A stretch of 7,287 nt of DNA from an uncultured Prevotella sp. (GTDB taxonomy: Bacteria > Bacteroidota > Bacteroidia > Bacteroidales > Bacteroidaceae), in the NCBI GenBank assembly GCA_945863825.1, contig CAMBBY010000050.1:1-7287 (forward strand), given 5' to 3'. Position 1 is the first letter of the stretch, and every line of letters begins with the position of its first letter. The notes beneath the pieces were generated by a model. It was not told where the DNA came from, did no database searches, and worked only from the letters and a program-made list of their open reading frames with translations. The position numbers and the translations under genes were made by a program. Positions 1-6,351 of the stretch are shown here, piece after piece.

Positions 1-47
1 CTACACAAGGAGTATCGTCGGCAGCGTCAGATGTGTATAAGAGACAG
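1..47 (+). other. Nextera i5-side sequencing adapter (not genomic)
   Basis: Positions 1-6 (CTACAC) match the end of the Illumina P5 oligo. Positions 7-14 (AAGGAGTA) are an 8-base i5 index that I recognise as the Nextera index usually called S507. Positions 15-28 (TCGTCGGCAGCGTC) are the read-1 adapter. Positions 29-47 (AGATGTGTATAAGAGACAG) are the 19-base Tn5 mosaic end. Genomic sequence starts at 48. The match is base for base across four consecutive adapter parts, so chance is not a realistic explanation. Confidence 0.98.
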
Positions 48-146
48 TAGCTGGATAACGGAAGAATAATATCAGGCAGCAATATGCTTTATATGTATAG
101 CAATATACTCGCATATGATGACTGCTGAAAGACATGATGAAATTTT
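48..146 (+). other. Probable 3' end of an upstream plus-strand transcript
   Basis: This stretch lies just before a plus-strand terminator, so it should be the tail of a gene cut off by the contig edge. Frame 2 (from 49) reads SWITEE and then a TAA stop at 67-69. This is the most natural candidate for a C-terminus and would leave a 3' untranslated region of about 77 nt. The other two frames stop at 48-50 and 56-58. With so few residues no product can be named, and the reading frame is uncertain. Confidence 0.3.
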
Positions 147-185
147 AGCCTTGGGAGTAGTGATACTTTCAAGGCTTTCTTTTTT
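147..185 (+). terminator. Intrinsic terminator of the truncated upstream gene
   Basis: The arms 147-159 and 164-176 form a 13-bp stem (outer part AGCCTTG/CAAGGCT, two G-U pairs inside, then AGTA/TACT) closed by a GTGA tetraloop. It is followed directly by a T-rich tract (TTCTTTTTT). On the minus strand the hairpin is followed by AAAATTTC, so it works only rightward. The region from 186 to 318 downstream is AT-rich, and I see no gene or structured element in it. Confidence 0.8.
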
Positions 186-318
186 CATCGGATTTCACGA
201 AGTTTTCTTGCTCATACGATTACTCACGGAATTTCCCCTCTTTTTCCTCCTTTATGATTCCATGATTTTCATTTCTATTTTCAATTCTAAAAATATGTTG
301 CGAAGGCTAAATTAGTAT

Positions 319-334
319 TTGTGTTCGTACACAA
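319..334. promoter_or_regulatory. Inverted repeat TTGTGT-N4-ACACAA, CRP/FNR-type operator candidate
   Basis: This is a perfect 6-4-6 palindrome, TTGTGT TCGT ACACAA. Its half-site layout (TTGTG N6 CACAA) is the one used by dimeric regulators of the CRP/FNR superfamily. It sits about 19 bp, close to two helical turns, from a second palindrome of the same dimensions and upstream of a consensus promoter. Which regulator binds, if any, cannot be read from this window. Confidence 0.45.
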
Positions 335-337
335 TCC

Positions 338-353
338 TTTGATGTATATCAAA
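338..353. promoter_or_regulatory. FNR-like operator TTTGAT-N4-ATCAAA
   Basis: This perfect 6-4-6 palindrome contains TTGATGTATATCAA, an exact match to the classical FNR consensus TTGAT-N4-ATCAA as defined in enterobacteria. Its centre (345.5) lies 74.5 bp upstream of the last base of the -7 box at 413-420. Bacteroidota carry several CRP/FNR-family regulators for oxygen, nitrosative and redox responses, so an oxygen- or redox-linked input to the downstream unit is an inference. AT-rich DNA yields chance palindromes, so the match is suggestive only. Confidence 0.5.
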
Positions 354-390
354 AAAATGTTAGAAAGCTGCAAATTTATTCATAAAAATA

Positions 391-420
391 TTGTGGGTTC
401 CAAGAAATGTAGTACCTTTG
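391..420 (+). promoter_or_regulatory. Bacteroidota-type promoter of the MATE leader transcript
   Basis: The -7 box TACCTTTG at 413-420 matches TAnnTTTG exactly. A TTG at 391-393 lies 19 bases upstream, the usual position of the -33 element. Transcription should start near 426. No second -7 box of this quality lies between here and the MATE start at 747, so this is the best candidate promoter for that gene and implies a leader of about 320 nt. Confidence 0.75.
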
Positions 421-482
421 CCTCAGAAAAATAAGTTTTAGGTTTTTAGTTAGGTAATAAATTGTTCTAGGTTTAGTTTTTT

Positions 483-575
483 AAAAGGTAGGTTATTAAG
501 ATTGTAATTCAAGGACGACAGGTGTTAGAAGAAAAGGTAAATAAAGATTGTTTATTCAAGGACGACAAATAGGTT
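483..575 (+). repeat. Two diverged copies of a ~47-nt element in the MATE leader
   Basis: Three blocks recur in the same order. AAAAGGTA occurs at 483-490 and 532-539, AAGATTGT at 498-505 and 544-551, and the 14-mer ATTCAAGGACGACA at 507-520 and 554-567. The offsets are 49, 46 and 47 bases. Conserved blocks separated by variable bases and small indels suggest selection on the blocks, for example as RNA or protein binding sites, more than a recent duplication. Confidence 0.75.
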
Positions 576-601
576 AGGTTAGTTTTCATAAAGGTGAAAG
601 T

Positions 602-625
602 ATGTATTTTAGGAATATTGATTGA
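602..625 (+). CDS. Possible 7-residue leader peptide MYFRNID
   Basis: An ATG at 602 opens a frame of seven codons (MYFRNID) ending in TGA at 623-625. It is preceded by AAAGGTGAAAG (590-600), purine-rich and plausible as a ribosome site. It lies 26 nt before the terminator-like hairpin, the arrangement expected for translation-coupled attenuation. The codons show no run of one amino acid, and a frame this short can easily arise by chance. Confidence 0.2.
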   Translation: MYFRNID

Positions 626-650
626 AAGTAATAATTATTTATGTTAATAA

Positions 651-685
651 GAAATGGCGGTTCCTCAACATGGAGTCGCCATTTT
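651..685 (+). terminator. Terminator-like hairpin in the MATE leader (attenuator candidate)
   Basis: The arms 652-664 and 672-684 form a 13-bp stem. The outer part is AAATGGCG/CGCCATTT, and the inner part has two wobble pairs and then TCC/GGA, closed by a 7-nt loop TCAACAT. The tract that follows is T-rich but interrupted (TTTTCCGTGTATTTTGTTTT), so termination may be partial. It stands 62 nt before the MATE start codon, in a transcript with no other evident promoter. This supports an attenuator, although it could simply end a separate small RNA. Confidence 0.6.
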
Positions 686-699
686 CCGTGTATTTTGTT

Positions 700-713
700 T
701 TGACGTAAATCGA
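700..713. promoter_or_regulatory. Weak FNR-like sequence TTGACGTAAATCGA
   Basis: TTGAC-GTAA-ATCGA differs from TTGAT-N4-ATCAA at two positions. The 12-mer TTGACGTAAATC also occurs, on the other strand, inside the inverted repeat at 6742-6755. The site lies downstream of the inferred start, between the hairpin and the MATE start, where a bound protein would more likely block than activate. It is reported mainly for the shared 12-mer. Confidence 0.25.
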
Positions 714-746
714 TAAAAGAATAGATAGAAAATATAAATAAGAAAT

Positions 747-2132
747 ATGCTATATAGTAAGAAAACAGAATATCTGATGGAGTCGATTCGTTCGGGTAGA
801 ACGATGGCACGTAGCGAGAAACTCAATCTGATTGTGGGATTGAGTATCCCGTCTATGTTGGCACAGATTTCCACCGTCCTGATGTTTTTTATTGATGCCT
901 CTATGGTTGGTCATCTGGGTGCTGAGGCTTCAGCCAGTATCGGTCTGATAGAATCTACCACATGGTTGGTTGGCAGTTTGCTGAGTGCGGCTGCCACAGG
1001 ATTCTCAGTGCAGGTAGCTCATTTTATCGGAGCCAATGATTTTGTGAAGGCGCGTCAGGTCTTTCGCCATGCCTTGATTTGTGGACTGGCTTTCAGTGTG
1101 TTCCTCTCGCTCATAGGAGTGGGAATACATTCACATCTTCCATACTGGTTGGGTGGTGGTGCTGATATCGCTTCAGCATCTTCTGGTTATTTCCTGATAT
1201 ATTCCTTGGTGCTTCCCTTCGTGTATCTTTATCATACTTCAGAGATGATGCTCAAGTCGGCAGGTAATATGCATACGCCGAGCGTGATGGCTATACTGGT
1301 GTGTATTTGTGATGTAATTTTCAATTATATTTTCATTTATATCTGCAAATTCGGGGTTGTGGGTGCAGCTATGGGTACAGCCTTGGCATATATCTGTATT
1401 TCACTACCCAATCTCTATCTGTCGGCTTGTAAGAACCGGATGCTTAATCTCCGTCAGGACCATGTGCGTTTTCATTGGGTAAAGGAATATGTGCAGAGAG
1501 CCTGCAAGATCAGCATCCCTATCGCCATACAGAATATTCTGATGAGTGGAGCACAGATTGTGAGCACCATGATTGTAGCACCATTGGGTAACATAGCCAT
1601 TGCTGCCCATTCTTTTGCGATTACTGCAGAAAGTCTTTGCTATATGCCTGGTTATGGTATCGGTGATGCTGCTACTACTCTGGTAGGACAGACTCATGGG
1701 GCGGGGCGCATAGACCTGTGCAGGAACTTTGCTTATATGACCGTTGGCCTTGGTATGTTGGTGATGGCATTGATGGGAGTCATCATGTATGTCTTTGCGC
1801 CAGAAATGATAGGAGTGCTTTCTCCTGTGGAGGCCATCCGACAGTTGGGTACTACCTGTCTGCGCATCGAAGCATTTGCCGAACCGTTCTTTGCTGCGAG
1901 CATCGTGACCTATTGTGTCTGTGTGGGAGCAGGTGATACATTCAAGCCTGCTGCTATCAATCTCGGTACCATGTGGCTCGTGCGACTCACTCTTGCCTAC
2001 GCCTTATCCAAAAGCTACGGATTGGAAGGTGTGTGGATTGCGATGGCTACGGAACTTACTTTCCGTGGAGTTCTCTTCCTCATACGCCTTTTCCGCGGTT
2101 CTTGGATGAAGAGCTTTCAGGTGCATGGATAA
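747..2132 (+). CDS. MATE-family multidrug/metabolite efflux transporter
   Basis: The product is an inner-membrane antiporter of the MATE family, which exports organic cations, drugs or metabolites in exchange for Na+ or H+. The 461 residues are almost wholly hydrophobic helices, consistent with the usual twelve membrane segments in two homologous halves. The first-half signature is FFIDASMVGHLGAEASASIG (residues 47-66). The second half has LGNIAIAAHSF (280-290) and the highly typical YGIGDAATTLVGQTHGAGR (303-321). Both MatE repeats are complete, and the length is normal (about 440-460). The start is uncertain: ATGs at 747, 777 (451 residues) and 804 (442 residues, beginning MARSEKLNLIVG) are all possible, and none has a strong ribosome site. 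The gene follows a long structured leader with CRP/FNR-like palindromes upstream, so it is probably conditionally expressed. No clear terminator follows it. The substrate cannot be predicted. Confidence 0.93.
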   Translation: MLYSKKTEYLMESIRSGRTMARSEKLNLIVGLSIPSMLAQISTVLMFFIDASMVGHLGAEASASIGLIESTTWLVGSLLSAAATGFSVQVAHFIGANDFVKARQVFRHALICGLAFSVFLSLIGVGIHSHLPYWLGGGADIASASSGYFLIYSLVLPFVYLYHTSEMMLKSAGNMHTPSVMAILVCICDVIFNYIFIYICKFGVVGAAMGTALAYICISLPNLYLSACKNRMLNLRQDHVRFHWVKEYVQRACKISIPIAIQNILMSGAQIVSTMIVAPLGNIAIAAHSFAITAESLCYMPGYGIGDAATTLVGQTHGAGRIDLCRNFAYMTVGLGMLVMALMGVIMYVFAPEMIGVLSPVEAIRQLGTTCLRIEAFAEPFFAASIVTYCVCVGAGDTFKPAAINLGTMWLVRLTLAYALSKSYGLEGVWIAMATELTFRGVLFLIRLFRGSWMKSFQVHG

Positions 2133-2175
2133 AGGACTTCCGATTCTTTGAGTTAGTGCATGATTTTCCAGGCTA

Positions 2176-2235
2176 AAGTGTGAAAATAGCGATACAAGCG
2201 TGAAAATGAGGGATAAAGAGTGAAAAAAACTACAA
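2176..2235 (+). repeat. Three 20-bp direct repeats (AAGnGTGAAAA) upstream of the M16 promoter
   Basis: AAGTGTGAAAA, AAGCGTGAAAA and AAGAGTGAAAA begin at 2176, 2196 and 2216, a period of exactly 20 bases. The first two units also share GATA near their ends. The array ends immediately before the promoter at 2240-2271, with its units centred roughly 45-85 bp upstream of the -7 box. Regular phasing near two helical turns suggests a repeated operator for the protease promoter. A dispersed intergenic repeat is the alternative. Confidence 0.7.
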
Positions 2236-2239
2236 AATA

Positions 2240-2271
2240 TTTGTTTTCTCCCTTTAATTATGTTATTTTTG
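2240..2271 (+). promoter_or_regulatory. Consensus promoter of the M16 protease gene
   Basis: TTTG at 2240-2243 and TATTTTTG at 2264-2271 match both halves of the Bacteroidota housekeeping promoter (TTTG and TAnnTTTG) with a 20-base spacer. Transcription should start near 2278, leaving a leader of about 135 nt before the ATG at 2413. This is the best promoter in the window. Confidence 0.85.
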
Positions 2272-2277
2272 CATTCT

Positions 2278-2412
2278 GAAAGCTACCCAAAGGCGTGGGG
2301 ATTTCGTTTTATACTATAAATGTATATTCAGAAAATATCCATTTTCTATAATATGTATGTGTATAGATTAAATAATAAAATGTAAGTAATAATTCTAACA
2401 TAATAATAAAAC
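2278..2412 (+). promoter_or_regulatory. 5' untranslated region of the M16 gene with two small hairpins
   Basis: Near the 5' end, CCCA (2286-2289) can pair with TGGG (2296-2299). Further on, AGAAAAT (2330-2336) pairs with ATTTTCT (2341-2347) around a 4-nt loop, with weaker flanking ATATT/AATAT pairing. The remainder is very AT-rich up to the start codon, as is common ahead of well-translated genes in this group. I see no open frame and no recognisable riboswitch. A 5' stabilising hairpin is a reasonable guess. Confidence 0.4.
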
Positions 2413-5244
2413 ATGAGATTAAAGCAGTTTTTTGTAGCGGCAGTGATGCTGCTGGCTACAGGCTCAATGGTGGCACAGCAGATGCCTCAGGTTCCTGTTG
2501 ACAAGGACGTGAGAATCGGTCACCTTGACAACGGCCTTACCTACTACATTCGTCACAACAATTTCCCTGAGCATGTAGCTAGTTTCTACATTGCACAGAA
2601 GGTTGGTTCTATTAATGAGAATGACGACCAGCGTGGTTTGGCTCACCTCTTGGAGCACTTGGCTTTCAATGGTTCTGAGCATTTCCAGGGCAATAGCCTT
2701 CAGAACTATCTTCAGAGCATTGGTGTGGAGTATGGTAAGAATTTGAATGCTTACACAAGTATCGACAAGACCGTTTATTATTTTACCGACGTACCAACTA
2801 CTCGTACTACAGCCGTAGATTCTTGTATGCTCATCCTCAAGGATTGGAGCAATGGTATCTCTCTTACCCAAGAGGCTATCGACAATGAGCGTGACGTTGT
2901 ACACAATGAGTACCGTATGCGTATGGTAGGTCAGCAGCGTATCATGGAGCGTTCACTTCCTGCACTTTATCCTGGCAGCAAGTACGGTTATCGTATGCCA
3001 ATCGGTCTGATGAGTATCATTGATGGTTGCGATCCTGAAACCCTCCGTGCTTACTATCGCAAATGGTATCGTCCGGACAACCAAGCTGTCATCGTTGTAG
3101 GTGATGTGGATGTTGATCACATAGAGGCACAGATCAAGAAACTCTTCAGCGGCATCAAGGTTCCTGCTAATGCAGCAAAGGTAATCCCTGAGTTGGTTCC
3201 TGACAATGATACAGCTATCTATGTAGTTGACAAGGACAAGGAGCAGAACTACGATGTGGCTATGATCAGCATGAAGCACGATGCTACACCAGACTCTTTG
3301 AAGGGTAGTCTCAATTACTTCGCTACTTCTTATGTTCAGAGTGCAATTGCCAGCATGCTTAGCTCTCGTTTGGGCGAAAAATCATTGGAGGCTGACTGTC
3401 CATATCTCCAGGCTGGTTGTGATAATGGCAGCTACTTGGTTTCCCGCACAAAGGATGCTTTCAGTCTTACTGCAGTTGCCAAGCCTGGCAAGATGCTTGA
3501 GGCTTATGCAGCTGTTCTCCGTGAGGCTAAGCGTGCTAAGGACTTCGGTTTTACGGCTACTGAGTACGTTCGCTATAAAGAGGATTTCATGAGCGGTTTG
3601 GATAAGATGTATTCTAACCGTGATAAGATGAAGAATGAGCAGTTTACTTCTCAGTATGTAGATCATTTCATCTCTAATGAGCCAATTCCTTCTGTAGAGG
3701 ATGAATATCAGATCTATAAGATGCTGGTTCCAAGTATTCCTGTTGAGGCTATCAATGCTTATGCCAAGGAGTTGATTTGCGAGACTGATACCAACTTCGT
3801 AACACTTCTGATGATGCGTGATGCTGAGGGTGCTGTTTATCCAACACAGCAGCAGTTGGCTGACGTCGTAAAGCAGGTGCGTGGTGAAAAGCTCGAAGCT
3901 TACGTTGATAATGTAAAGCAGGAACCATTGATGACAGAGCTTCCTAAGGCTGGTAAAATCAAGAAGACTACAGAGAATAAGCTCTTCGGTTACAAGATGC
4001 TTACCCTCTCTAATGGTGCCAAAGTAGTGCTCAAGAAGACTGACTTCAAGAACGACGAGGTACAGTTTGCTGCCACTGCCGATGGTGGTACTTCTGCTTT
4101 CGGAACAAAGGATCTCAACGAGGTGAAGATGATGGGTGCCTTGATGAACTCAAGTGGTTTGCGTGGCTTTACCAATAATGATCTCGAGAAGATTTTGGCT
4201 GGTAAGATTGCTTCTTGCGGATTCAGTGTTTCAAAATACCGTCATGGTTTGGCTGGTGGCTCAACTCCAAAGGATTTGGAGACTTTGATGCAGCTCATCT
4301 ATTTGAAGCTCACTAATCTGACTAAGGACGAGAAGGCTGTCAACAACCTGATCAACAATCAGGTAACAGCACTCGCTAATCGTAGCAACAATCCTCAGGC
4401 TGTATTCCAGGATTCATTGACCAGTACTCTCTATCCTGGTAATCCAGTATTCCGCACAATGACAGTGGATGAGGTGAAGAGTGTAAACTACGATCGCGCA
4501 CTTGAACTCGGTAAGCAGCTTTTCGGTAATGCGAAGGATTATACTTTCTTCTTTGTCGGCAACTTCGATGAGGCTAAGATTCTTCCTCTTATCGAGCAGT
4601 ATATCGCTTCTTTGCCAAGCAACGGAAAGAAATTTAAGAACGTAGAGACATTGCCAGTGAAGGGTGAAGTTGTCAACAAGTTTACCAAGGCAATGGAGAA
4701 TCCACAGGATGTAGCTGTTGAGATCTGGTGCTCAGAGGCTCCTTATACATTGCGCAACTCAGTTCTTGCTGATATCGCAGCCCGTGTTATCAATATGGAT
4801 TACAACCGTAATATCCGTGAGAAGTTGAGTGCTGCTTATTATGCAGGTGCTGATGCTATGGAAAGTGTAAAACTTGATGGCAAGACCATGCGTGTAGGCT
4901 TTACTGGTAATGCAATGATGAACCCAGACAAGTCTAAGGATGCTATTCCTTACTTCTATTCTGGCTTGAAGGATGCGATGGAGCAGCCTAATCTGGATGA
5001 CCTCCAGAAGGTGAAGGAAATCCTTCTGAAGCAGGCTGATGTAAACTGTAAGCAAAATGGCTATTGGATGGGTGTTATCTCTGAGTATCTGCTTTATGGT
5101 ATTGATACTCATACCAATTACAAGAAGGAGGTAAGCTCTGTAGATGCAAAGGCAGTGAGCGATTTCCTCAAGAATGTAGTGATGAAGGATGGCAACCACG
5201 TAGAGGTTATCATGCATGCAACAAAGGCTGGTGAGGCTAAGTAA
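2413..5244 (+). CDS. Exported M16 (pitrilysin/insulinase-family) zinc metalloprotease
   Basis: The 943-residue product starts with a signal peptide (MRLKQFFVAAVMLLATGSMVA, likely cut before Q22), so it acts in the periplasm or at the outer membrane. The inverted zinc motif of clan ME is intact as HLLEH (H78, catalytic E81, H82). The third ligand is most likely E159 in DNERDVV, 77 residues after H82, the spacing seen in insulin-degrading enzyme. An M16 C-terminal-type domain follows around 203-385 (YYRKWYRPDNQAVIVVGDVD, 214-233). The second half repeats the fold without a zinc motif (about 520 to the end, including TLSNGAKVVLKKTDF). The length is typical for a Bacteroidota four-domain M16 protein, in which the two halves enclose and degrade small unfolded peptides. 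Codon use looks biased towards preferred codons, suggesting high expression. It is transcribed from its own promoter and ends at its own terminator. The physiological substrate is unknown. Confidence 0.95.
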   Translation: MRLKQFFVAAVMLLATGSMVAQQMPQVPVDKDVRIGHLDNGLTYYIRHNNFPEHVASFYIAQKVGSINENDDQRGLAHLLEHLAFNGSEHFQGNSLQNYLQSIGVEYGKNLNAYTSIDKTVYYFTDVPTTRTTAVDSCMLILKDWSNGISLTQEAIDNERDVVHNEYRMRMVGQQRIMERSLPALYPGSKYGYRMPIGLMSIIDGCDPETLRAYYRKWYRPDNQAVIVVGDVDVDHIEAQIKKLFSGIKVPANAAKVIPELVPDNDTAIYVVDKDKEQNYDVAMISMKHDATPDSLKGSLNYFATSYVQSAIASMLSSRLGEKSLEADCPYLQAGCDNGSYLVSRTKDAFSLTAVAKPGKMLEAYAAVLREAKRAKDFGFTATEYVRYKEDFMSGLDKMYSNRDKMKNEQFTSQYVDHFISNEPIPSVEDEYQIYKMLVPSIPVEAINAYAKELICETDTNFVTLLMMRDAEGAVYPTQQQLADVVKQVRGEKLEAYVDNVKQEPLMTELPKAGKIKKTTENKLFGYKMLTLSNGAKVVLKKTDFKNDEVQFAATADGGTSAFGTKDLNEVKMMGALMNSSGLRGFTNNDLEKILAGKIASCGFSVSKYRHGLAGGSTPKDLETLMQLIYLKLTNLTKDEKAVNNLINNQVTALANRSNNPQAVFQDSLTSTLYPGNPVFRTMTVDEVKSVNYDRALELGKQLFGNAKDYTFFFVGNFDEAKILPLIEQYIASLPSNGKKFKNVETLPVKGEVVNKFTKAMENPQDVAVEIWCSEAPYTLRNSVLADIAARVINMDYNRNIREKLSAAYYAGADAMESVKLDGKTMRVGFTGNAMMNPDKSKDAIPYFYSGLKDAMEQPNLDDLQKVKEILLKQADVNCKQNGYWMGVISEYLLYGIDTHTNYKKEVSSVDAKAVSDFLKNVVMKDGNHVEVIMHATKAGEAK

Positions 5245-5270
5245 CAAGAAAAATGTCACATAAATATATG

Positions 5271-5308
5271 AAATCCCGATACAATTGTTGCTGTATCGGG
5301 ATTTTTTT
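5271..5308 (+). terminator. Strong intrinsic terminator after the M16 gene
   Basis: The arms 5271-5283 (AAATCCCGATACA) and 5292-5304 (TGTATCGGGATTT) form a perfect 13-bp stem with an 8-nt loop. It is followed by an uninterrupted run of seven T (5302-5308). It begins 26 nt after the stop codon and separates the protease transcript from the next gene. Confidence 0.92.
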
Positions 5309-5338
5309 GTTCCTTTGTCCACAAATTAGAGAGTTTTG
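5306..5338 (+). promoter_or_regulatory. Probable promoter of the TraB/GumN-like gene
   Basis: TTTG at 5306-5309 lies 21 bases before GAGTTTTG (5331-5338), which matches TAnnTTTG except for its first base. The expected start near 5344 leaves a 30-nt leader. The strong terminator immediately upstream means the gene needs a promoter here. The -33 element overlaps the terminator's T tract. Confidence 0.5.
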
Positions 5339-5373
5339 TGAAAGGTAAGTTTTATGTTTTAATTTAAAAGTAA

Positions 5374-6267
5374 ATGAATTTAAAGCAAATGATTTTCAAG
5401 ACAATGAATTTCAATTCGATGAAGCGAATTGTTTTGGCGCTTATGCTGATAAGTGTAAGCATGGTGAGTGTGCAGGCACAGCTTCTTTACAAGATCAGTA
5501 AGGACAGTACCAATCTGAAGCCTTCCTATATCATGGCGTCCAACCGACTCATGAATCCTATGGGTGTTGTCAGTCTGAGTGGTGAGTTGAAGGAAGCACT
5601 TACTAATACCGATCAGATGTATTTCGAGGTAAACAAGGCGGCTTATCAAGAAACCATCAATGACGCAAAGAAACTGGCTGACGGCAAGTCTCTTCTCAGT
5701 TTGCTTACTCCGGCTCAGCAGACAAAGCTTAATGCTTTCCTCAAGAAATACATGGAGGTGGATTTCCGTAGTTCCTATGTGCAGAAAAAGTATGGTAACC
5801 TGACTCCTGCTGCCTTGATGGAAGATATGGAGCAGTTGCTTTTTGTGGCCAATCACATGGGTATGTATGATCCTACTCATACTTTCGACCAGTATTTTGA
5901 AGCACAGGCAAAGGCAAACAATGAGACTGTAGGTGGTTTAAGTGATGTGGATGCTTATATCAACGATACTTATAAGAGTGACCTGAAGCAGCAGGTGGCA
6001 CGCTTGGTAGAGTTTCTGGAGAATGAGCCTACAGAGTTGGCCAAGTTGAATAAGGCTGTAGGTGCTTTCAAGGCACAGGACGTAGATGCTGCAACCAAGG
6101 CTACAGGCGCTCATGTTTCTCAATCAACTCTTGAGGCTTGGGCTGCAAAGGTGCAGACTGTGATGGCAGAGAAGCCAACCTTCTTTGTTGTAGATGCCGC
6201 CAATTTAGGTGGTGAGAATGGTCTTCTCCAGTTGCTCCGCAATGCCGGTTGCAAAATAGAGAAATAA
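5374..6267 (+). CDS. Exported TraB/GumN-family protein lacking the usual metal-binding motifs
   Basis: The 297-residue product matches the TraB/GumN (Tiki-like) fold at both ends. The N-terminal LLYKISKDSTNLKPSYIM (37-54) corresponds to the usual LLWKI..PSYLFGTHH start. The C-terminal FFVVDAANLGGENGLLQLLR (270-289) corresponds to FFAVGAGHLGGPNGLLALLR. The GxxH motif is ASNR (55-58) in the first case and DAAN (274-277) in the second. The usual GLE glutamate is replaced in GGLSDVD (187-193). Only the early acidic residue in MYFEV (E85) remains. The protein is therefore probably not an active metalloprotease, and a binding or chaperone role is a guess. A signal peptide is clear (KRIVLALMLISVSMVSVQA, likely cut before Q36). 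Four in-frame ATGs occur. The one at 5419 would give MKRIVLAL and 282 residues, a more usual signal peptide, so the true start may be there. Confidence 0.8.
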   Translation: MNLKQMIFKTMNFNSMKRIVLALMLISVSMVSVQAQLLYKISKDSTNLKPSYIMASNRLMNPMGVVSLSGELKEALTNTDQMYFEVNKAAYQETINDAKKLADGKSLLSLLTPAQQTKLNAFLKKYMEVDFRSSYVQKKYGNLTPAALMEDMEQLLFVANHMGMYDPTHTFDQYFEAQAKANNETVGGLSDVDAYINDTYKSDLKQQVARLVEFLENEPTELAKLNKAVGAFKAQDVDAATKATGAHVSQSTLEAWAAKVQTVMAEKPTFFVVDAANLGGENGLLQLLRNAGCKIEK

Positions 6268-6303
6268 TCAATAGTATAATCCAAAAAATAAATAGGATAA
6301 ACC

Positions 6304-6351
6304 AAAAAAGTCCCGCTGTTAGGATGAAATTCCTTACAGCGGGACTTTTTT
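6304..6351. terminator. Bidirectional intrinsic terminator
   Basis: GTCCCGCTGT (6310-6319) pairs with ACAGCGGGAC (6336-6345). A T-T mismatch and AGGA/TCCT (6321-6324/6331-6334) extend the stem to a 6-nt loop. Six A precede it (6304-6309) and six T follow (6346-6351), so it can end transcription in both directions. It serves the TraB/GumN-like gene from the left and probably the small minus-strand gene from the right. Confidence 0.92.

Larger units (their letters stand above)
426..746 (+). promoter_or_regulatory. Long structured 5' leader (or small RNA) upstream of the MATE gene
   Basis: The stretch between the inferred start site and the MATE start codon has no substantial plus-strand open frame. 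It contains a diverged ~47-nt duplication (483-575), a possible 7-residue peptide (602-625) and a 13-bp terminator-like hairpin (652-684). It could be a regulatory leader that controls read-through into the pump gene, or an independent small RNA ending at the hairpin. I do not recognise it as a known riboswitch class. Confidence 0.5.

Noticed and set aside
115..315. 66-residue plus-strand frame (MMTAERHDE...)
   Set aside because: It runs straight through the intrinsic terminator at 147-185, has no promoter or ribosome site, and its F/L/I-rich content is what a T-rich intergenic region gives.
586..874. 74- and 69-residue minus-strand frames between the leader and the MATE gene
   Set aside because: They are antisense to the AT-rich leader and the MATE start, cross the terminator-like hairpin and have no TAnnTTTG box upstream.
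4759..5322. 187-residue minus-strand frame
   Set aside because: It is the antisense of the 3' end of the M16 gene and crosses that gene's terminator. Its low-complexity hydrophobic content is typical of an antisense shadow.
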